A stretch of DNA of 64,000 nucleotides from Intestinirhabdus alba (GTDB lineage Bacteria > Pseudomonadota > Gammaproteobacteria > Enterobacterales > Enterobacteriaceae), in assembly GCF_009711095.1 (NCBI RefSeq), contig NZ_WMJZ01000010.1, positions 62,001 to 126,000 on the forward strand, written 5' to 3'. The notes beneath the pieces were generated by a model. It saw only the letters and a program-made list of their open reading frames with translations, made no database searches and was not told the DNA's origin. Position 1 is the first letter of the stretch. The number at the start of each line of letters is the position of its first letter. The translations under genes and the position numbers were made by a program. Shown in pieces: positions 39,418 to 49,264 of the stretch.

Positions 39418-42054
39418 ATGAGCGACCTTGCGAGAGAAATTACACCGGTCAACATTGAGGAAGAGCTGAAAAGCTCCTATCTGGATTATGCGATGTCGGT
39501 CATTGTTGGCCGTGCGCTGCCGGATGTCCGAGATGGCCTGAAGCCGGTACACCGTCGCGTACTTTACGCCATGAACGTATTGGGCAATGACTGGAATAAA
39601 GCCTATAAAAAATCTGCCCGTGTCGTTGGTGACGTAATCGGTAAATACCATCCCCACGGCGATACCGCGGTATATGACACCATCGTGCGTATGGCGCAGC
39701 CGTTCTCGCTGCGCTACATGCTGGTGGATGGCCAGGGTAACTTTGGTTCTGTCGACGGCGACTCTGCCGCAGCGATGCGTTATACGGAAATCCGTATGTC
39801 GAAGATCGCCCATGAGCTGATGGCCGACCTGGAAAAAGAGACGGTAGACTTTGTTGATAACTATGACGGCACGGAGAAAATTCCTGACGTCATGCCAACC
39901 AAAATTCCCAACCTGCTGGTAAACGGCTCGTCCGGTATCGCGGTCGGTATGGCCACCAACATCCCGCCGCACAACCTGACGGAAGTGGTTAACGGCTGCC
40001 TGGCCTATATTGATGATGAAGAGATCAGCATTGAAGGGCTGATGGCGCATATTCCGGGGCCGGACTTTCCGACGGCGGCGATCATCAACGGCCGTCGCGG
40101 CATCGAGGAAGCCTATCGCACCGGCCGCGGCAAGGTCTATATTCGCGCCCGCGCCGAGGTAGAGGTTGACGACAAAACCGGTCGTGAAACCATCATCGTT
40201 CATGAAATTCCTTATCAGGTGAACAAAGCGCGCCTGATCGAAAAAATCGCCGAGCTGGTAAAAGAGAAGCGCGTTGAAGGGATCAGCGCGCTGCGCGATG
40301 AATCCGATAAAGACGGTATGCGCATTGTGATCGAAGTGAAGCGCGACGCGGTCGGAGAGGTGGTACTTAACAATCTCTACTCCCAGACCCAGCTGCAGGT
40401 CTCCTTCGGCATCAACATGGTTGCGCTGCACCACGGCCAGCCGAAGATCATGAACCTGAAGGATATTATTTCAGCGTTCGTTCGCCACCGTCGTGAGGTG
40501 GTGACCCGCCGTACTATCTTCGAACTGCGTAAAGCCCGCGATCGCGCGCACATCCTTGAGGCGCTGGCGATTGCGCTGGCCAACATCGATCCGATCATCG
40601 AGCTGATTCGCCGTGCGCCGACCCCGGCGGAAGCGAAAGCGGGGCTGGTAGCGCGTCCGTGGGCTCTGGGCAACGTCGCCGCCATGCTGGAGCGCGCCGG
40701 TGACGACGCCGCGCGTCCGGAGTGGCTGGAGCCGGAGTTCGGCGTCCGCGACGGCCAGTACTACCTGACCGAACAGCAGGCCCAGGCGATCCTCGATCTG
40801 CGTCTGCAGAAGCTGACCGGCCTGGAGCATGAAAAGCTGCTCGACGAATATAAAGAGCTGCTGGAGCAGATTGCCGAGCTGTTGCACATCCTCGGCAGCG
40901 CCGATCGCCTGATGGAGGTGATCCGCGAAGAGTTAGAGCTGGTCCGCGATCAGTTTGGCGACGCGCGTCGCACCGAGATCACCGCCAACAGCGCCGATAT
41001 CAACATTGAAGATCTGATAAGCCAGGAAGACGTAGTGGTTACCCTGTCTCATCAGGGATATGTGAAGTATCAGCCGCTGACCGACTACGAGGCGCAGCGT
41101 CGCGGTGGTAAAGGTAAATCCGCCGCGCGTATTAAAGAAGAAGACTTTATTGACCGCCTGCTGGTGGCCAATACCCACGATACGATCCTCTGCTTCTCCA
41201 GCCGTGGCCGTCTCTACTGGATGAAGGTGTACCAGCTGCCGGAAGCCAGCCGCGGGGCGCGCGGTCGTCCGATCGTCAACCTGCTGCCGCTGGAGGCCAA
41301 TGAGCGTATTACCGCCATCCTGCCGGTTCGCGAGTACGAAGAGGGGGTGAACGTCTTTATGGCGACCGCCAGCGGCACCGTTAAGAAAACGGCGCTGACC
41401 GAGTTCAGCCGCCCGCGCTCCGCCGGGATCATCGCCGTTAATCTGAACGAGGGCGACGAGCTGATCGGTGTGGACCTGACCGCCGGCAATGATGAAGTGA
41501 TGCTGTTCTCCGCCGCCGGTAAAGTGGTGCGCTTTAAGGAGAATGCCGTCCGGGCGATGGGCCGTACCGCCACCGGCGTGCGCGGCATTAAGCTGGCGGA
41601 CGAAGATAAAGTGGTTTCGCTGATCGTGCCGCGTGGCGAAGGCGCTATCCTCACCGTGACGCAAAACGGCTACGGTAAGCGTACCGCCGAAGGCGAGTAT
41701 CCGACCAAGTCGCGCGGAACCCAGGGCGTTATCTCCATTAAGGTCACCGAGCGTAACGGCACCGTGGTGGGCGCGGTGCAGGTAGATGACTGCGACCAGA
41801 TCATGATGATCACCGACGCCGGCACCCTGGTGCGCACCCGCGTTTCGGAGATCAGCGTGGTGGGCCGCAATACCCAGGGCGTGATCCTGATCCGGACGGC
41901 GGAAGAGGAGCACGTGGTCGGCCTGCAGCGCGTGGCGGAGCCGGTCGACGACGAGGAGCTGGACTCCATCGACGGCAGCGCTGCGGAAGGGGATGACGAT
42001 ATCGCCCCGGAAGCGGAGAGCGACGACGAAGCGGCGGATGACGACGCCGAGTAA
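39418..42054 (+). CDS. gyrA: DNA gyrase subunit A
   Basis: Breakage-reunion subunit of DNA gyrase, which introduces negative supercoils. It has 878 residues (E. coli 875). The N-terminal winged-helix/tower domain includes the active-site Tyr122 ([10 protein letters not shown]). The quinolone-resistance-determining region reads [12 protein letters not shown], so residue 83 is threonine instead of the serine of E. coli, while Asp87 is conserved. The C-terminal beta-pinwheel contains the GyrA box QRRGGKGK (residues about 560-567). The acidic tail ([22 protein letters not shown]) is typical and slightly extended. Thr83 is the natural residue in some genera of the family, so it need not mean resistance. 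Confidence 0.98.
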   Translation: MSDLAREITPVNIEEELKSSYLDYAMSVIVGRALPDVRDGLKPVHRRVLYAMNVLGNDWNKAYKKSARVVGDVIGKYHPHGDTAVYDTIVRMAQPFSLRYMLVDGQGNFGSVDGDSAAAMRYTEIRMSKIAHELMADLEKETVDFVDNYDGTEKIPDVMPTKIPNLLVNGSSGIAVGMATNIPPHNLTEVVNGCLAYIDDEEISIEGLMAHIPGPDFPTAAIINGRRGIEEAYRTGRGKVYIRARAEVEVDDKTGRETIIVHEIPYQVNKARLIEKIAELVKEKRVEGISALRDESDKDGMRIVIEVKRDAVGEVVLNNLYSQTQLQVSFGINMVALHHGQPKIMNLKDIISAFVRHRREVVTRRTIFELRKARDRAHILEALAIALANIDPIIELIRRAPTPAEAKAGLVARPWALGNVAAMLERAGDDAARPEWLEPEFGVRDGQYYLTEQQAQAILDLRLQKLTGLEHEKLLDEYKELLEQIAELLHILGSADRLMEVIREELELVRDQFGDARRTEITANSADINIEDLISQEDVVVTLSHQGYVKYQPLTDYEAQRRGGKGKSAARIKEEDFIDRLLVANTHDTILCFSSRGRLYWMKVYQLPEASRGARGRPIVNLLPLEANERITAILPVREYEEGVNVFMATASGTVKKTALTEFSRPRSAGIIAVNLNEGDELIGVDLTAGNDEVMLFSAAGKVVRFKENAVRAMGRTATGVRGIKLADEDKVVSLIVPRGEGAILTVTQNGYGKRTAEGEYPTKSRGTQGVISIKVTERNGTVVGAVQVDDCDQIMMITDAGTLVRTRVSEISVVGRNTQGVILIRTAEEEHVVGLQRVAEPVDDEELDSIDGSAAEGDDDIAPEAESDDEAADDDAE

Positions 42055-42069
42055 AATAGCGTAATGCCA

Positions 42070-42101
42070 GGGGCCGGATAAAAACCGGCCCTTTTCTTTT
42101 A
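42070..42101 (+). terminator. gyrA terminator
   Basis: GGGGCCGG-ataaaaa-CCGGCCCTTTTCTTTT: strong Rho-independent terminator 15 bp after the gyrA stop. The remaining 160 bp before rcsC contain no gene that I can support and presumably hold the rcsC promoter. Confidence 0.92.
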
Positions 42102-42263
42102 TTACGCCAGTATCAGCCGGCTACTGGCTAAGTTATTCGCGCCGCCGGGGCTCCTGAACGAGCCTTTATGCCGCTGCTAAAGGTAAACGCGGCTTGAAGT
42201 ATGCCGGGTATACCGCTACCTTAATCACACTCTATTGATTGACTGAGGCGGAGCTTCGCCCCT

Positions 42264-45113
42264 TTGAAATATCTGGCTTCCTTTCGCACCACCCTGAAGG
42301 TTTCGCGCTATCTTTTCAGGGCGCTGGCGCTGCTTATCTGGCTGCTTATTGCCCTGTTTTCGGTGTTTTACATCGTCAACGCCCTGCACCAGCGGGAGTC
42401 TGAGATCCGCCAGGAGTTTAACCTCAATTCCGACCAGGCCCAGCGCTACATCCAGCGTACCTCTGACGTCATGAAAGAGCTGAAGTACATCGCTGAAAAC
42501 CGTCTGGCGGCGGATAACGGCGTGCTGTCGTCGCGGGCGCGCGACGATAAAATCGTGGTGCCCACCTTTGAGCCGCTGGTTGCCGATTCCGACTGTACCG
42601 CTATGGGCAACGCCTGGCGCGGTTCGCTGGAGTCGCTGGCGTGGTTTATGCGCTACTGGCGCGATAACTTTTCCGCCGCCTACGATCTTAACCGCGTTTT
42701 TTTAATCGGCAGCAACAGCCTCTGTATGGCCAACTTCGGCCTGCGCGACATGCCGGTCGAGCGCGACGAGGCGCAGCGGGCGCTGCATGAGCGTGTGATG
42801 AAGCACCGCAACACGCCGCAGGACGAGGCGGGAAATAACCTCTTCTGGATAGGCCAGGGCCCGCGCCCCGGCACCGGCTATTTTTATGCCCTGACGCCGG
42901 TCTATCTGGCGAATCGCCTGCAGGCTCAGCTGGGCGTTGAGCAGTCCGTGCGAATGGAAAATTTCTTTACGCCGGGCAGCCTGCCGATGGGCGTCACCCT
43001 CCTTGACGAGAACGGCCACGTGCTGATTTCGCTCACCGGCGCGGAGGGGAATATTAAAGTGGAGCCGCGCTGGATGCAGGAGCGTTCATGGTTTGGCTAC
43101 ACGGCGGGCTTTCGTGAGCTGGTGCTGAAGAAAAGCCTGCCGCCGTCGTCGCTGAGCGTCGTCTATTCCGTCCCCGTCGATCAGGTGCTGGAGCGCATTC
43201 GTATGCTGGTGCTCAACGCCATTCTGTTCAACGTGCTGGTGGGAATAGGGCTGTTTACCCTGGCGCGGCTCTATGAACGGCGGATTTTCATTCCGGCGGA
43301 GAGCGACGCCCTGCGGCTGGAGGAGCATGAGCAGTTTAACCGTAAAATCGTCGCCTCCGCGCCGGTGGGGATATGCATTCTGCGCACTCTCGACGGCGTC
43401 AATATCCTCAGCAACGAGCTGGCCCACACCTACCTCAATATGCTTAACCATGAGGACCGGCAGCGGCTGACGCAGATCGTCTGCGGCCAGCAGGTCAACT
43501 TTGTCGACGTGCTGACCAGCAACAACACCAATCTGCAGATCAGCTTCGTCCATTCGCGCTACCGCAATGAAAACGTGGCGATCTGCGTGCTGGTGGACGT
43601 CTCGGCGCGCGTCAAAATGGAGGAGTCGCTGCAGGAGATGGCTCAGGCGGCGGAGCAGGCCAGCCAGTCGAAGTCGATGTTCCTTGCCACAGTAAGCCAC
43701 GAGCTGCGTACTCCGCTGTACGGCATCATCGGCAACCTCGATCTGCTGCAGACCAAGGCGCTGCCGGAAGGGGTGGATCGCCTGGTAACGGCGATGAACA
43801 ACTCCTCCAGCCTGCTGCTAAAAATCATCAGCGATATTCTTGATTTCTCAAAAATTGAGTCCGAGCAGCTGAAAATTGAGCCGCGGGCGTTCTCGCCCCG
43901 CGAGGTGATGAGCCATATCACGGCCAACTATCTGCCGCTGGTGGTGCGTAAGCAGATCGGGCTGTACTGTTTTATCGAGCCGGAGGTGCCGGTCACCCTG
44001 AACGGCGATCCGATGCGCCTGCAGCAGGTGATCTCCAACCTGCTCAGTAACGCCATTAAGTTTACCGATATCGGCTGTATTGTTCTGCACGTCCAGTGTG
44101 ACGAAAACTACCTCAGCATTCGGGTGCGCGACACCGGCGTGGGCATTCCCGCCAAAGAGGTGGTGCGCCTGTTCGATCCCTTCTTTCAGGTGGGCACCGG
44201 CGTCCAGCGCAACTTCCAGGGGACCGGGCTGGGGCTGGCGATATGCGAGAAGCTGATCAATATGATGGACGGCGATATCGCCGTGGATTCTGAGCCGGGC
44301 ATGGGCAGCCAGTTCACGCTGCGCATTCCGCTGTACGGCGCTCAGTATCCGCAGAAAAAGGGCGTGGAGGGGCTGTCCCGGACGCGCTGCTGGCTGGCGG
44401 TGCGCAACGCCTCGCTGTGCCGCTTTGTTGAAAACAGCCTGGCGCTCAGCGGCGTTGAGGTTATCAGCTATGAGGGGCAGACCCCTGCCGCTGACGATCT
44501 GCTGATTACCGACGAGGCGCGGCTGGCGCAGCCGTGGCCGGGGCGCGCGGCGGTTATTTTCTGCCGTCGGCACATCGGTATTCCGCAGGAGAGAGCGCCG
44601 GGTGAATGGGTGCACAGCGTGGCGTCGCCCCACGAACTGCCCGCGCTGCTGGCGCATATTTACTGCATTGAGCTGGATAGCGAGGCGCTTCCGTCGGCGC
44701 TGCCCGTGGCGGATCGCATCGCCGACAGCAACGACGATATGATGATCCTGGTGGTGGACGATCACCCCATTAACCGCCGGCTGCTGGCCGATCAGCTGGG
44801 ATCGCTGGGCTATCAGTGCAAAACGGCGAACGACGGCGTCGATGCGCTCAACGTACTGAGCAAAAACCATATCGATATCATTCTGAGCGATGTCAACATG
44901 CCCAATATGGATGGCTACCGCCTGACGCAGCGGATCCGCCAGCTTGGGCTGACCCTGCCGGTGGTTGGCGTGACGGCTAACGCCCTGGCGGAAGAGAAAC
45001 AGCGCTGCCTGGAGTCAGGTATGGACAGCTGCCTCTCCAAGCCGGTGACGCTGGATGTCCTGAAACAGACGCTGGCGGTTTACGCGGAGCGGGTGAGAAA
45101 GGCGCGAGATTAA
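42264..45113 (+). CDS. rcsC: hybrid sensor histidine kinase RcsC
   Basis: Inner-membrane hybrid kinase of the Rcs envelope-stress phosphorelay; it passes phosphate through RcsD to RcsB. The 949 residues match E. coli. Order of parts: membrane segment at residues about 20-40, a periplasmic domain to about 310, a second membrane segment (ILFNVLVGIGLFTLARL), a PAS-like linker, the dimerisation domain with His479 in TVSHELRTPLYG, the ATPase domain with NLLSNAIKFTD and GTGLGLAICEK, and a receiver domain with the phosphorylatable aspartate at about 876 (IILSDVNMPNMDGY). The start is TTG, and the first residues MKYLASFRTTLK coincide with E. coli, which supports it. Confidence 0.96.
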   Translation: MKYLASFRTTLKVSRYLFRALALLIWLLIALFSVFYIVNALHQRESEIRQEFNLNSDQAQRYIQRTSDVMKELKYIAENRLAADNGVLSSRARDDKIVVPTFEPLVADSDCTAMGNAWRGSLESLAWFMRYWRDNFSAAYDLNRVFLIGSNSLCMANFGLRDMPVERDEAQRALHERVMKHRNTPQDEAGNNLFWIGQGPRPGTGYFYALTPVYLANRLQAQLGVEQSVRMENFFTPGSLPMGVTLLDENGHVLISLTGAEGNIKVEPRWMQERSWFGYTAGFRELVLKKSLPPSSLSVVYSVPVDQVLERIRMLVLNAILFNVLVGIGLFTLARLYERRIFIPAESDALRLEEHEQFNRKIVASAPVGICILRTLDGVNILSNELAHTYLNMLNHEDRQRLTQIVCGQQVNFVDVLTSNNTNLQISFVHSRYRNENVAICVLVDVSARVKMEESLQEMAQAAEQASQSKSMFLATVSHELRTPLYGIIGNLDLLQTKALPEGVDRLVTAMNNSSSLLLKIISDILDFSKIESEQLKIEPRAFSPREVMSHITANYLPLVVRKQIGLYCFIEPEVPVTLNGDPMRLQQVISNLLSNAIKFTDIGCIVLHVQCDENYLSIRVRDTGVGIPAKEVVRLFDPFFQVGTGVQRNFQGTGLGLAICEKLINMMDGDIAVDSEPGMGSQFTLRIPLYGAQYPQKKGVEGLSRTRCWLAVRNASLCRFVENSLALSGVEVISYEGQTPAADDLLITDEARLAQPWPGRAAVIFCRRHIGIPQERAPGEWVHSVASPHELPALLAHIYCIELDSEALPSALPVADRIADSNDDMMILVVDDHPINRRLLADQLGSLGYQCKTANDGVDALNVLSKNHIDIILSDVNMPNMDGYRLTQRIRQLGLTLPVVGVTANALAEEKQRCLESGMDSCLSKPVTLDVLKQTLAVYAERVRKARD

Positions 45114-45125
45114 CGCCGCCATCGC

Positions 45126-45172
45126 CTTATCGGGCCAGCGGAGCCGTTTGTTGACTCCGCTGGCCCGATAAG
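45126..45172. terminator. rcsC 3' perfect inverted repeat
   Basis: CTTATCGGGCCAGCGGA (45126-45142) is exactly complementary to TCCGCTGGCCCGATAAG (45156-45172) across a 13-base loop. There is no T-run, so it may be a bidirectional or Rho-assisted terminator or a REP derivative between convergent rcsC and rcsB. Confidence 0.65.
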
Positions 45173-45229
45173 CAAACGCCACCGGACAATGGCGGGAAAT
45201 ACGGTCGGCTTTTCCGCCTCTCAGAGCCA

Positions 45230-45372
45230 GGCTCATCAGGCGGGTGACCTGCCGTTTTGCACCCGGGCGCAGCCCGCACAAAACGCATCGCGTTTGTGCG
45301 GCCCCCCCGGAGAGCGCTTCGCGAATCCCCCTCACGTATCGGGTGTACGCTCCGGGCGCTGTCCGCGTGACA
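45230..45372. repeat. hairpin-bearing intergenic repeat between rcsC and rcsB
   Basis: The rest of the 273-bp rcsC-rcsB gap has no credible gene. Its main feature is the hairpin CCGCACAAA-ACGC-atc-GCG-TTTGTGCGG (45274-45301), whose core AAAACGCA..GCGTTT also appears in the hairpins at 20914-20932 and 49487-49505. Other short palindromes (GGAGAGCGCTTCGCG and GGTGTACGCTCCGGGCGC) surround it. It probably belongs to the same family of dispersed structured repeats. Confidence 0.45.
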
Positions 45373-45386
45373 ATGACGCCAGGCGG

Positions 45387-46037
45387 TTAGTCTTTATCCG
45401 CCGGACTCAGGGTGACGGAAGAGAGGTAGTTCAGCAGCGCGATGTCGTTCTCGACGCCGAGCTTCATCATCGCCGATTTTTTCTGGCTGCTGATGGTTTT
45501 AATGCTGCGGTTCAGCTTCTTGGCAATCTCTGTCACCAGGAAACCTTCGGCGAACAGGCGCAGCACCTCGCTCTCCTTCGGCGAAAGGCGCTTGTCGCCG
45601 TAGCCGCCAGCGCTGATTTTCTCCAGCAGGCGGGAGACGCTCTCCGGGGTGAATTTTTTCCCCTTCTGCAGCGCGGCCAGCGCCTTCGGCAGATCCGTCG
45701 GCGCGCCCTGTTTCAGGACGATGCCTTCGATATCAAGGTCAAGCACCGCGCTGAGAATAGCCGGGTTATTGTTCATGGTCAGCACAATGATCGACAGGTT
45801 CGGGAAGTGGCGCTTGATATATTTAATCAAGGTAATTCCATCACCATATTTATCTCCCGGCATGGAGAGATCGGTAATCAGTACGTGTGCATCTGATTTA
45901 GCCAGGTTATTGATTAACGCTGTGGAGTCTTCAAATTCGCCGACTACATTCACCCACTCGATTTGTTCAAGTGATTTGCGAATACCGAACAGTACGATCG
46001 GATGGTCATCGGCAATAATTACGTTCATAGTGTTCAT
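45387..46037 (-). CDS. rcsB: response regulator RcsB
   Basis: DNA-binding output of the Rcs phosphorelay, controlling capsule, motility and envelope genes. It has 216 residues. The receiver domain (residues 1-125) has the phospho-acceptor Asp56 in LITDLSMPGDKYGDG. The LuxR-type helix-turn-helix (residues about 148-205) reads LSPKESEVLRLFAEGFLVTEIAKKLNRSIKTISSQKKSAMMKLG. Sequence is nearly identical to E. coli. It lies 17 bp downstream of rcsD in the same direction, the usual rcsDB operon; an additional promoter inside rcsD is known in E. coli but was not assigned here. Confidence 0.97.
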   Translation of the reverse strand: MNTMNVIIADDHPIVLFGIRKSLEQIEWVNVVGEFEDSTALINNLAKSDAHVLITDLSMPGDKYGDGITLIKYIKRHFPNLSIIVLTMNNNPAILSAVLDLDIEGIVLKQGAPTDLPKALAALQKGKKFTPESVSRLLEKISAGGYGDKRLSPKESEVLRLFAEGFLVTEIAKKLNRSIKTISSQKKSAMMKLGVENDIALLNYLSSVTLSPADKD

Positions 46038-46054
46038 GTATTTAGGCTACCTTG

Positions 46055-48724
46055 CTACAGCAAGCTTTTGACGTAAGCGTCAATGTCGCTGATATATTTC
46101 TCTATACCTGGAGCATCTTTTTCATGAATCAGATGTTCCAGCGTTTCACATAACTGCTTGCCGGGTACCAGATTTAGCATGGCAAACACGCCCTTCAGGC
46201 GGTGAGCCGTTTGGGCCAGCGCAGCGAAATCGCTGGTTGCCGCCTCAGTATACAACCTCTTAACATCATCCGGTACTGTGTCTACAAACAGTGCATAATA
46301 GCCGCTGGCATGAAGTTCGGCATTTTCATTTCCACCGGGGGATAGATCAGATATCGCCTCCTGGGCCAGCTGCTCCTCAATAAGCGCCAGTATCGCCTGC
46401 TGCATTGCGTTACTCATATTAAAGTTAACGCACAGCTGACCTGGCCCTATTTTTCGTACCCCAGGCTCATCATCGCTTAAAAGCAGGCCAGAGGCAGTAA
46501 GATTAGACGGATTATCCGTTAAAAAAAGATCATATTCTTGATTTAAAAATCTTTCGTCCGGGGTAAGGCAGGTAGCTCCCCAGTGTTCCAGCTGTCGCCG
46601 CACGATATGACGAATCTCGCTGGAGGTGACGTCAACCATCACGCTGACATCATCCAGCAGCCGCTCTTCCGTTTCCCTGTGCTGGCCGTGCGGTGCCATT
46701 TTAACATGTACGGTATAGCGTGTGCCAAGCGTATCCCGCGCTTTAATACTCAGATGGCCGCCCAGCTTGCGCGCCAGCTGGTCGCACAGCCAGAAGGTCA
46801 GCGGGTTGGCTTTACCGTAGCGGTCGCCCTGGGTCTCGTTAATATAGGGGAAGTGCAGATTGTCGATCTCGCTCAGGGTCACCCCTTCGCCGGTATCAAG
46901 GATGCGAAAGGTCAGGCGATCCGGCGATGATTCATCCTGGTCGACCTCAAGGGTGATTTTGCCAATCTGCGTTGTGGTAACGGCATACTGGATCAGCAGT
47001 AGCAGGATTCGCCGCAGAGCGCTGCGATCGCCGTGGCGCTCGTCGTTGGCGCTCAGATGATTATTGATGAGCAACTGCAGGCCTTTGCGGCGGATGGTTG
47101 GCAGCACCTCCGGCACCACGTCATCAATCAGCGCCTGCACGGAGAAAAGATCGGTGTCGCTTTTCCAGGTGTCGTTTTCCAGCACGTTGGCCAGCTGGAT
47201 TTCCTCAATAATGCGCACCAGCAGCTCGGCCTGGCTCACCAGCTTTTGCGCCTCCGGGCCGCTTAACGCCGCAGCGCTCGCCGCCAGCTCGTTCACCGGA
47301 TCCCTGAGGGCGCTGCCGATGTTCTGCATAAAGAGGGCGCGGCCGTGCTGATTTTTTTCATACAGGCGCTGGGCCTGCTTCAGCTTCTTATTCACCAGCA
47401 CTTCGCGGTCCTGATCGCGAATAATAAAGATTTGCGTGCGCGACGCCGTCTGGCTGCGGAACAGGCGGATCTCGTACAGCTCGTTATTGATGGTAGCCTG
47501 AATGACCCCCTGATGCTGCTCCGCCATGCTGGTGATATTTTGCAGATTCAGGTGCGGCAGCAGGTGATCGGCGATCTTATTGCTGATGATCGTGCGGTTG
47601 GCCTCCTGGTCGTGCACCAGCAGCCCCAGCGGCAGCAGGGAGACGATCTCCTCGTTGATGGCCCGCAGCACTCTCAGCTCGTTGGTGGCGGCGCTGCTGG
47701 TGGCCACTTCGGTTGAGCGGCCGGGCTGATGGCGAAAGGTGGAGTAGCCGAACAGGGCCAGCGCCAGCAGGCCGATATTCAGCAGCAGCGGCAGCAGAAT
47801 GTTTTGCAGCGTATCGAGCAGCAGCGTGCCGAAGGGCACCTGCCAGATCAGCCGCATACCGGTGGTGTTCAGCGCCGATGATATTTCGATTTTCGAGTCA
47901 TTAAAGCTAATGCTGACGCTGTCCGTGGTCTCTTTGTCATTGCTGCGCGCGGCGGCAGGCGCGGTTTCAGGCTCAAGGCGGAAGCTGTCCAGCGCCATTC
48001 CAGGCGGGATCAGATCGTTGATCGGCAGATCGAAAGCCACGACGGTGGCCAGATGTCCCGGCTGGTTAAAGGTGGTGCGCAGCGTGAAATAGTGACCGTT
48101 CTGCCACGCCAGGCGGCGCAGCGAAGAGAAGCTTTCGCGCTCGTCCAGCGCGTTGGCCTGCTGCAGCATTTCCGCCCGCCGCGAGTCGACGATGTTGCCG
48201 ATAGCGGACTCTTTAAACCCGGAGGCGAGATCCTTTAGCGGCAGCGTGGAGACCAGAATCAGGCTGTTGTCCTGGCCGTTCAGATAATACATTGACCAGG
48301 GTACGGATTCTGCGCCCCACAGCGTATCAAGATAGGTTGAAATGCGCTGGGTCATCTCCAGGGTAGAGCCGTCGTGAGAGCCGAAAATAAGCGCTTCGGT
48401 TTTTCGCCTGGGCTTTTCCAGATAATAGACGTCCTGCTTCAGGCGCGTCTCCTGCAGGCCTTCGCCGTTGGAGGGGGTCGTGGTGGCGGCGATATTGTCA
48501 TACATTTGCCAGGTGACGTAGCGCCAGGCATCCACGCGCTTGTGGATCGCATGGGTAATGTCGACGACCTGATAGCTTTTATCCTTCAGCCAGGCGTTGA
48601 CCGCGCTTTGCACCATCACGCCCATAGTGACCAGCAACACGATGATGAGCAGCAAAAAGAAACGGGTAATGCTTCCCGGCAGGAGGGAAAATCGGGTGGA
48701 CGCCGCTGTATCAGACTGACTCAT
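46055..48724 (-). CDS. rcsD: phosphotransfer intermediate RcsD
   Basis: Inner-membrane histidine phosphotransferase that relays phosphate between RcsC and RcsB. The ATG at 48724 gives 889 residues (E. coli 890) and the conserved start MSQSDTAASTRFSLLPGSITRFF; the upstream 33 codons of open frame are not conserved. Membrane segments are at about 20-40 and 305-325, flanking a periplasmic domain. The kinase-like domain is degenerate and lacks the catalytic histidine. The C-terminal HPt domain carries His841 in QTAHRLKGVFAMLNL. Expressed with rcsB. Confidence 0.96.
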   Translation of the reverse strand: MSQSDTAASTRFSLLPGSITRFFLLLIIVLLVTMGVMVQSAVNAWLKDKSYQVVDITHAIHKRVDAWRYVTWQMYDNIAATTTPSNGEGLQETRLKQDVYYLEKPRRKTEALIFGSHDGSTLEMTQRISTYLDTLWGAESVPWSMYYLNGQDNSLILVSTLPLKDLASGFKESAIGNIVDSRRAEMLQQANALDERESFSSLRRLAWQNGHYFTLRTTFNQPGHLATVVAFDLPINDLIPPGMALDSFRLEPETAPAAARSNDKETTDSVSISFNDSKIEISSALNTTGMRLIWQVPFGTLLLDTLQNILLPLLLNIGLLALALFGYSTFRHQPGRSTEVATSSAATNELRVLRAINEEIVSLLPLGLLVHDQEANRTIISNKIADHLLPHLNLQNITSMAEQHQGVIQATINNELYEIRLFRSQTASRTQIFIIRDQDREVLVNKKLKQAQRLYEKNQHGRALFMQNIGSALRDPVNELAASAAALSGPEAQKLVSQAELLVRIIEEIQLANVLENDTWKSDTDLFSVQALIDDVVPEVLPTIRRKGLQLLINNHLSANDERHGDRSALRRILLLLIQYAVTTTQIGKITLEVDQDESSPDRLTFRILDTGEGVTLSEIDNLHFPYINETQGDRYGKANPLTFWLCDQLARKLGGHLSIKARDTLGTRYTVHVKMAPHGQHRETEERLLDDVSVMVDVTSSEIRHIVRRQLEHWGATCLTPDERFLNQEYDLFLTDNPSNLTASGLLLSDDEPGVRKIGPGQLCVNFNMSNAMQQAILALIEEQLAQEAISDLSPGGNENAELHASGYYALFVDTVPDDVKRLYTEAATSDFAALAQTAHRLKGVFAMLNLVPGKQLCETLEHLIHEKDAPGIEKYISDIDAYVKSLL

Positions 48725-49029
48725 TCGTGGTGATGACCTGTGAAAACAACGCAAAAGGTGAAAAGGCAGTATAAAGGGTACGGCGTGAATTTCCATACTC
48801 TCGCTGACGGGGAAAGGGTGCATTTTTCCGAAAAGAGAGCCGCCGCCGCTGAGCGGGCTAATGCAGGCATATTATTTGCCTTATGCGCCACCCGCGGCCG
48901 CGTAGCCCGAAAACGGCACGGCAGGGACGAGCAGGTTATTCGCTGTTCCGACACAAGGAAGTGCTAATAATTGATTATTGTGATTATTTTAATGTTTGGC
49001 TATTGCGCCAGAGAGCGGCGACAGGGGCC
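48725..49029. other. intergenic region between rcsD and micF
   Basis: About 305 bp without a supportable gene. It must hold the rcsD promoter on the minus strand. Short open frames exist on both strands but have no ribosome-binding sites or family features. AT-rich sequence at about 48960-49010 (TAATAATTGATTATTGTGATTATTTTAA) is a likely promoter or protein-binding site. Confidence 0.4.
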
Positions 49030-49124
49030 AAAAAAAAAACCGAATGTGCGGCATCCGGTTATCAAGGGGGAAATGACCATTCAGTAAGGAATGACGGTAA
49101 CAAATAAAAATTAATGATGATAGC
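49030..49124 (-). ncRNA. micF: antisense regulatory RNA MicF
   Basis: Small RNA that pairs with the ompF leader and represses its translation with Hfq. On the minus strand the 5' end GCTATCATCATTAATTTTT (49124 backwards) is nearly identical to E. coli micF through the ompF-pairing region TTACCGTCATTC. The 3' end is the terminator hairpin AACCGGATGCC-gcac-ATTCGG followed by TTTTTTTTT (49039-49029). It is divergent from ompC, as in E. coli. The RNA looks intact although its neighbour ompC is broken. Confidence 0.93.
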
Positions 49125-49264
49125 GACGATATTGTAAGGGGGAGTGGCGCTGTTGTTTTGGCATTCAGTGCGCTAAAAAAACGTTTTGCAGCTTATTGTT
49201 TTAATATATTATTTTCCCGTTTTACCCGAAAAGCCTCTCGTTAATCTCCGGGAACTTATTGTAG

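Noticed and set aside
42264-42266. TTG start of rcsC as a sign of a damaged start
   Set aside because: The residues that follow (MKYLASFRTTLK) match E. coli RcsC from residue 1 and the total length is identical, so the rare start is genuine.
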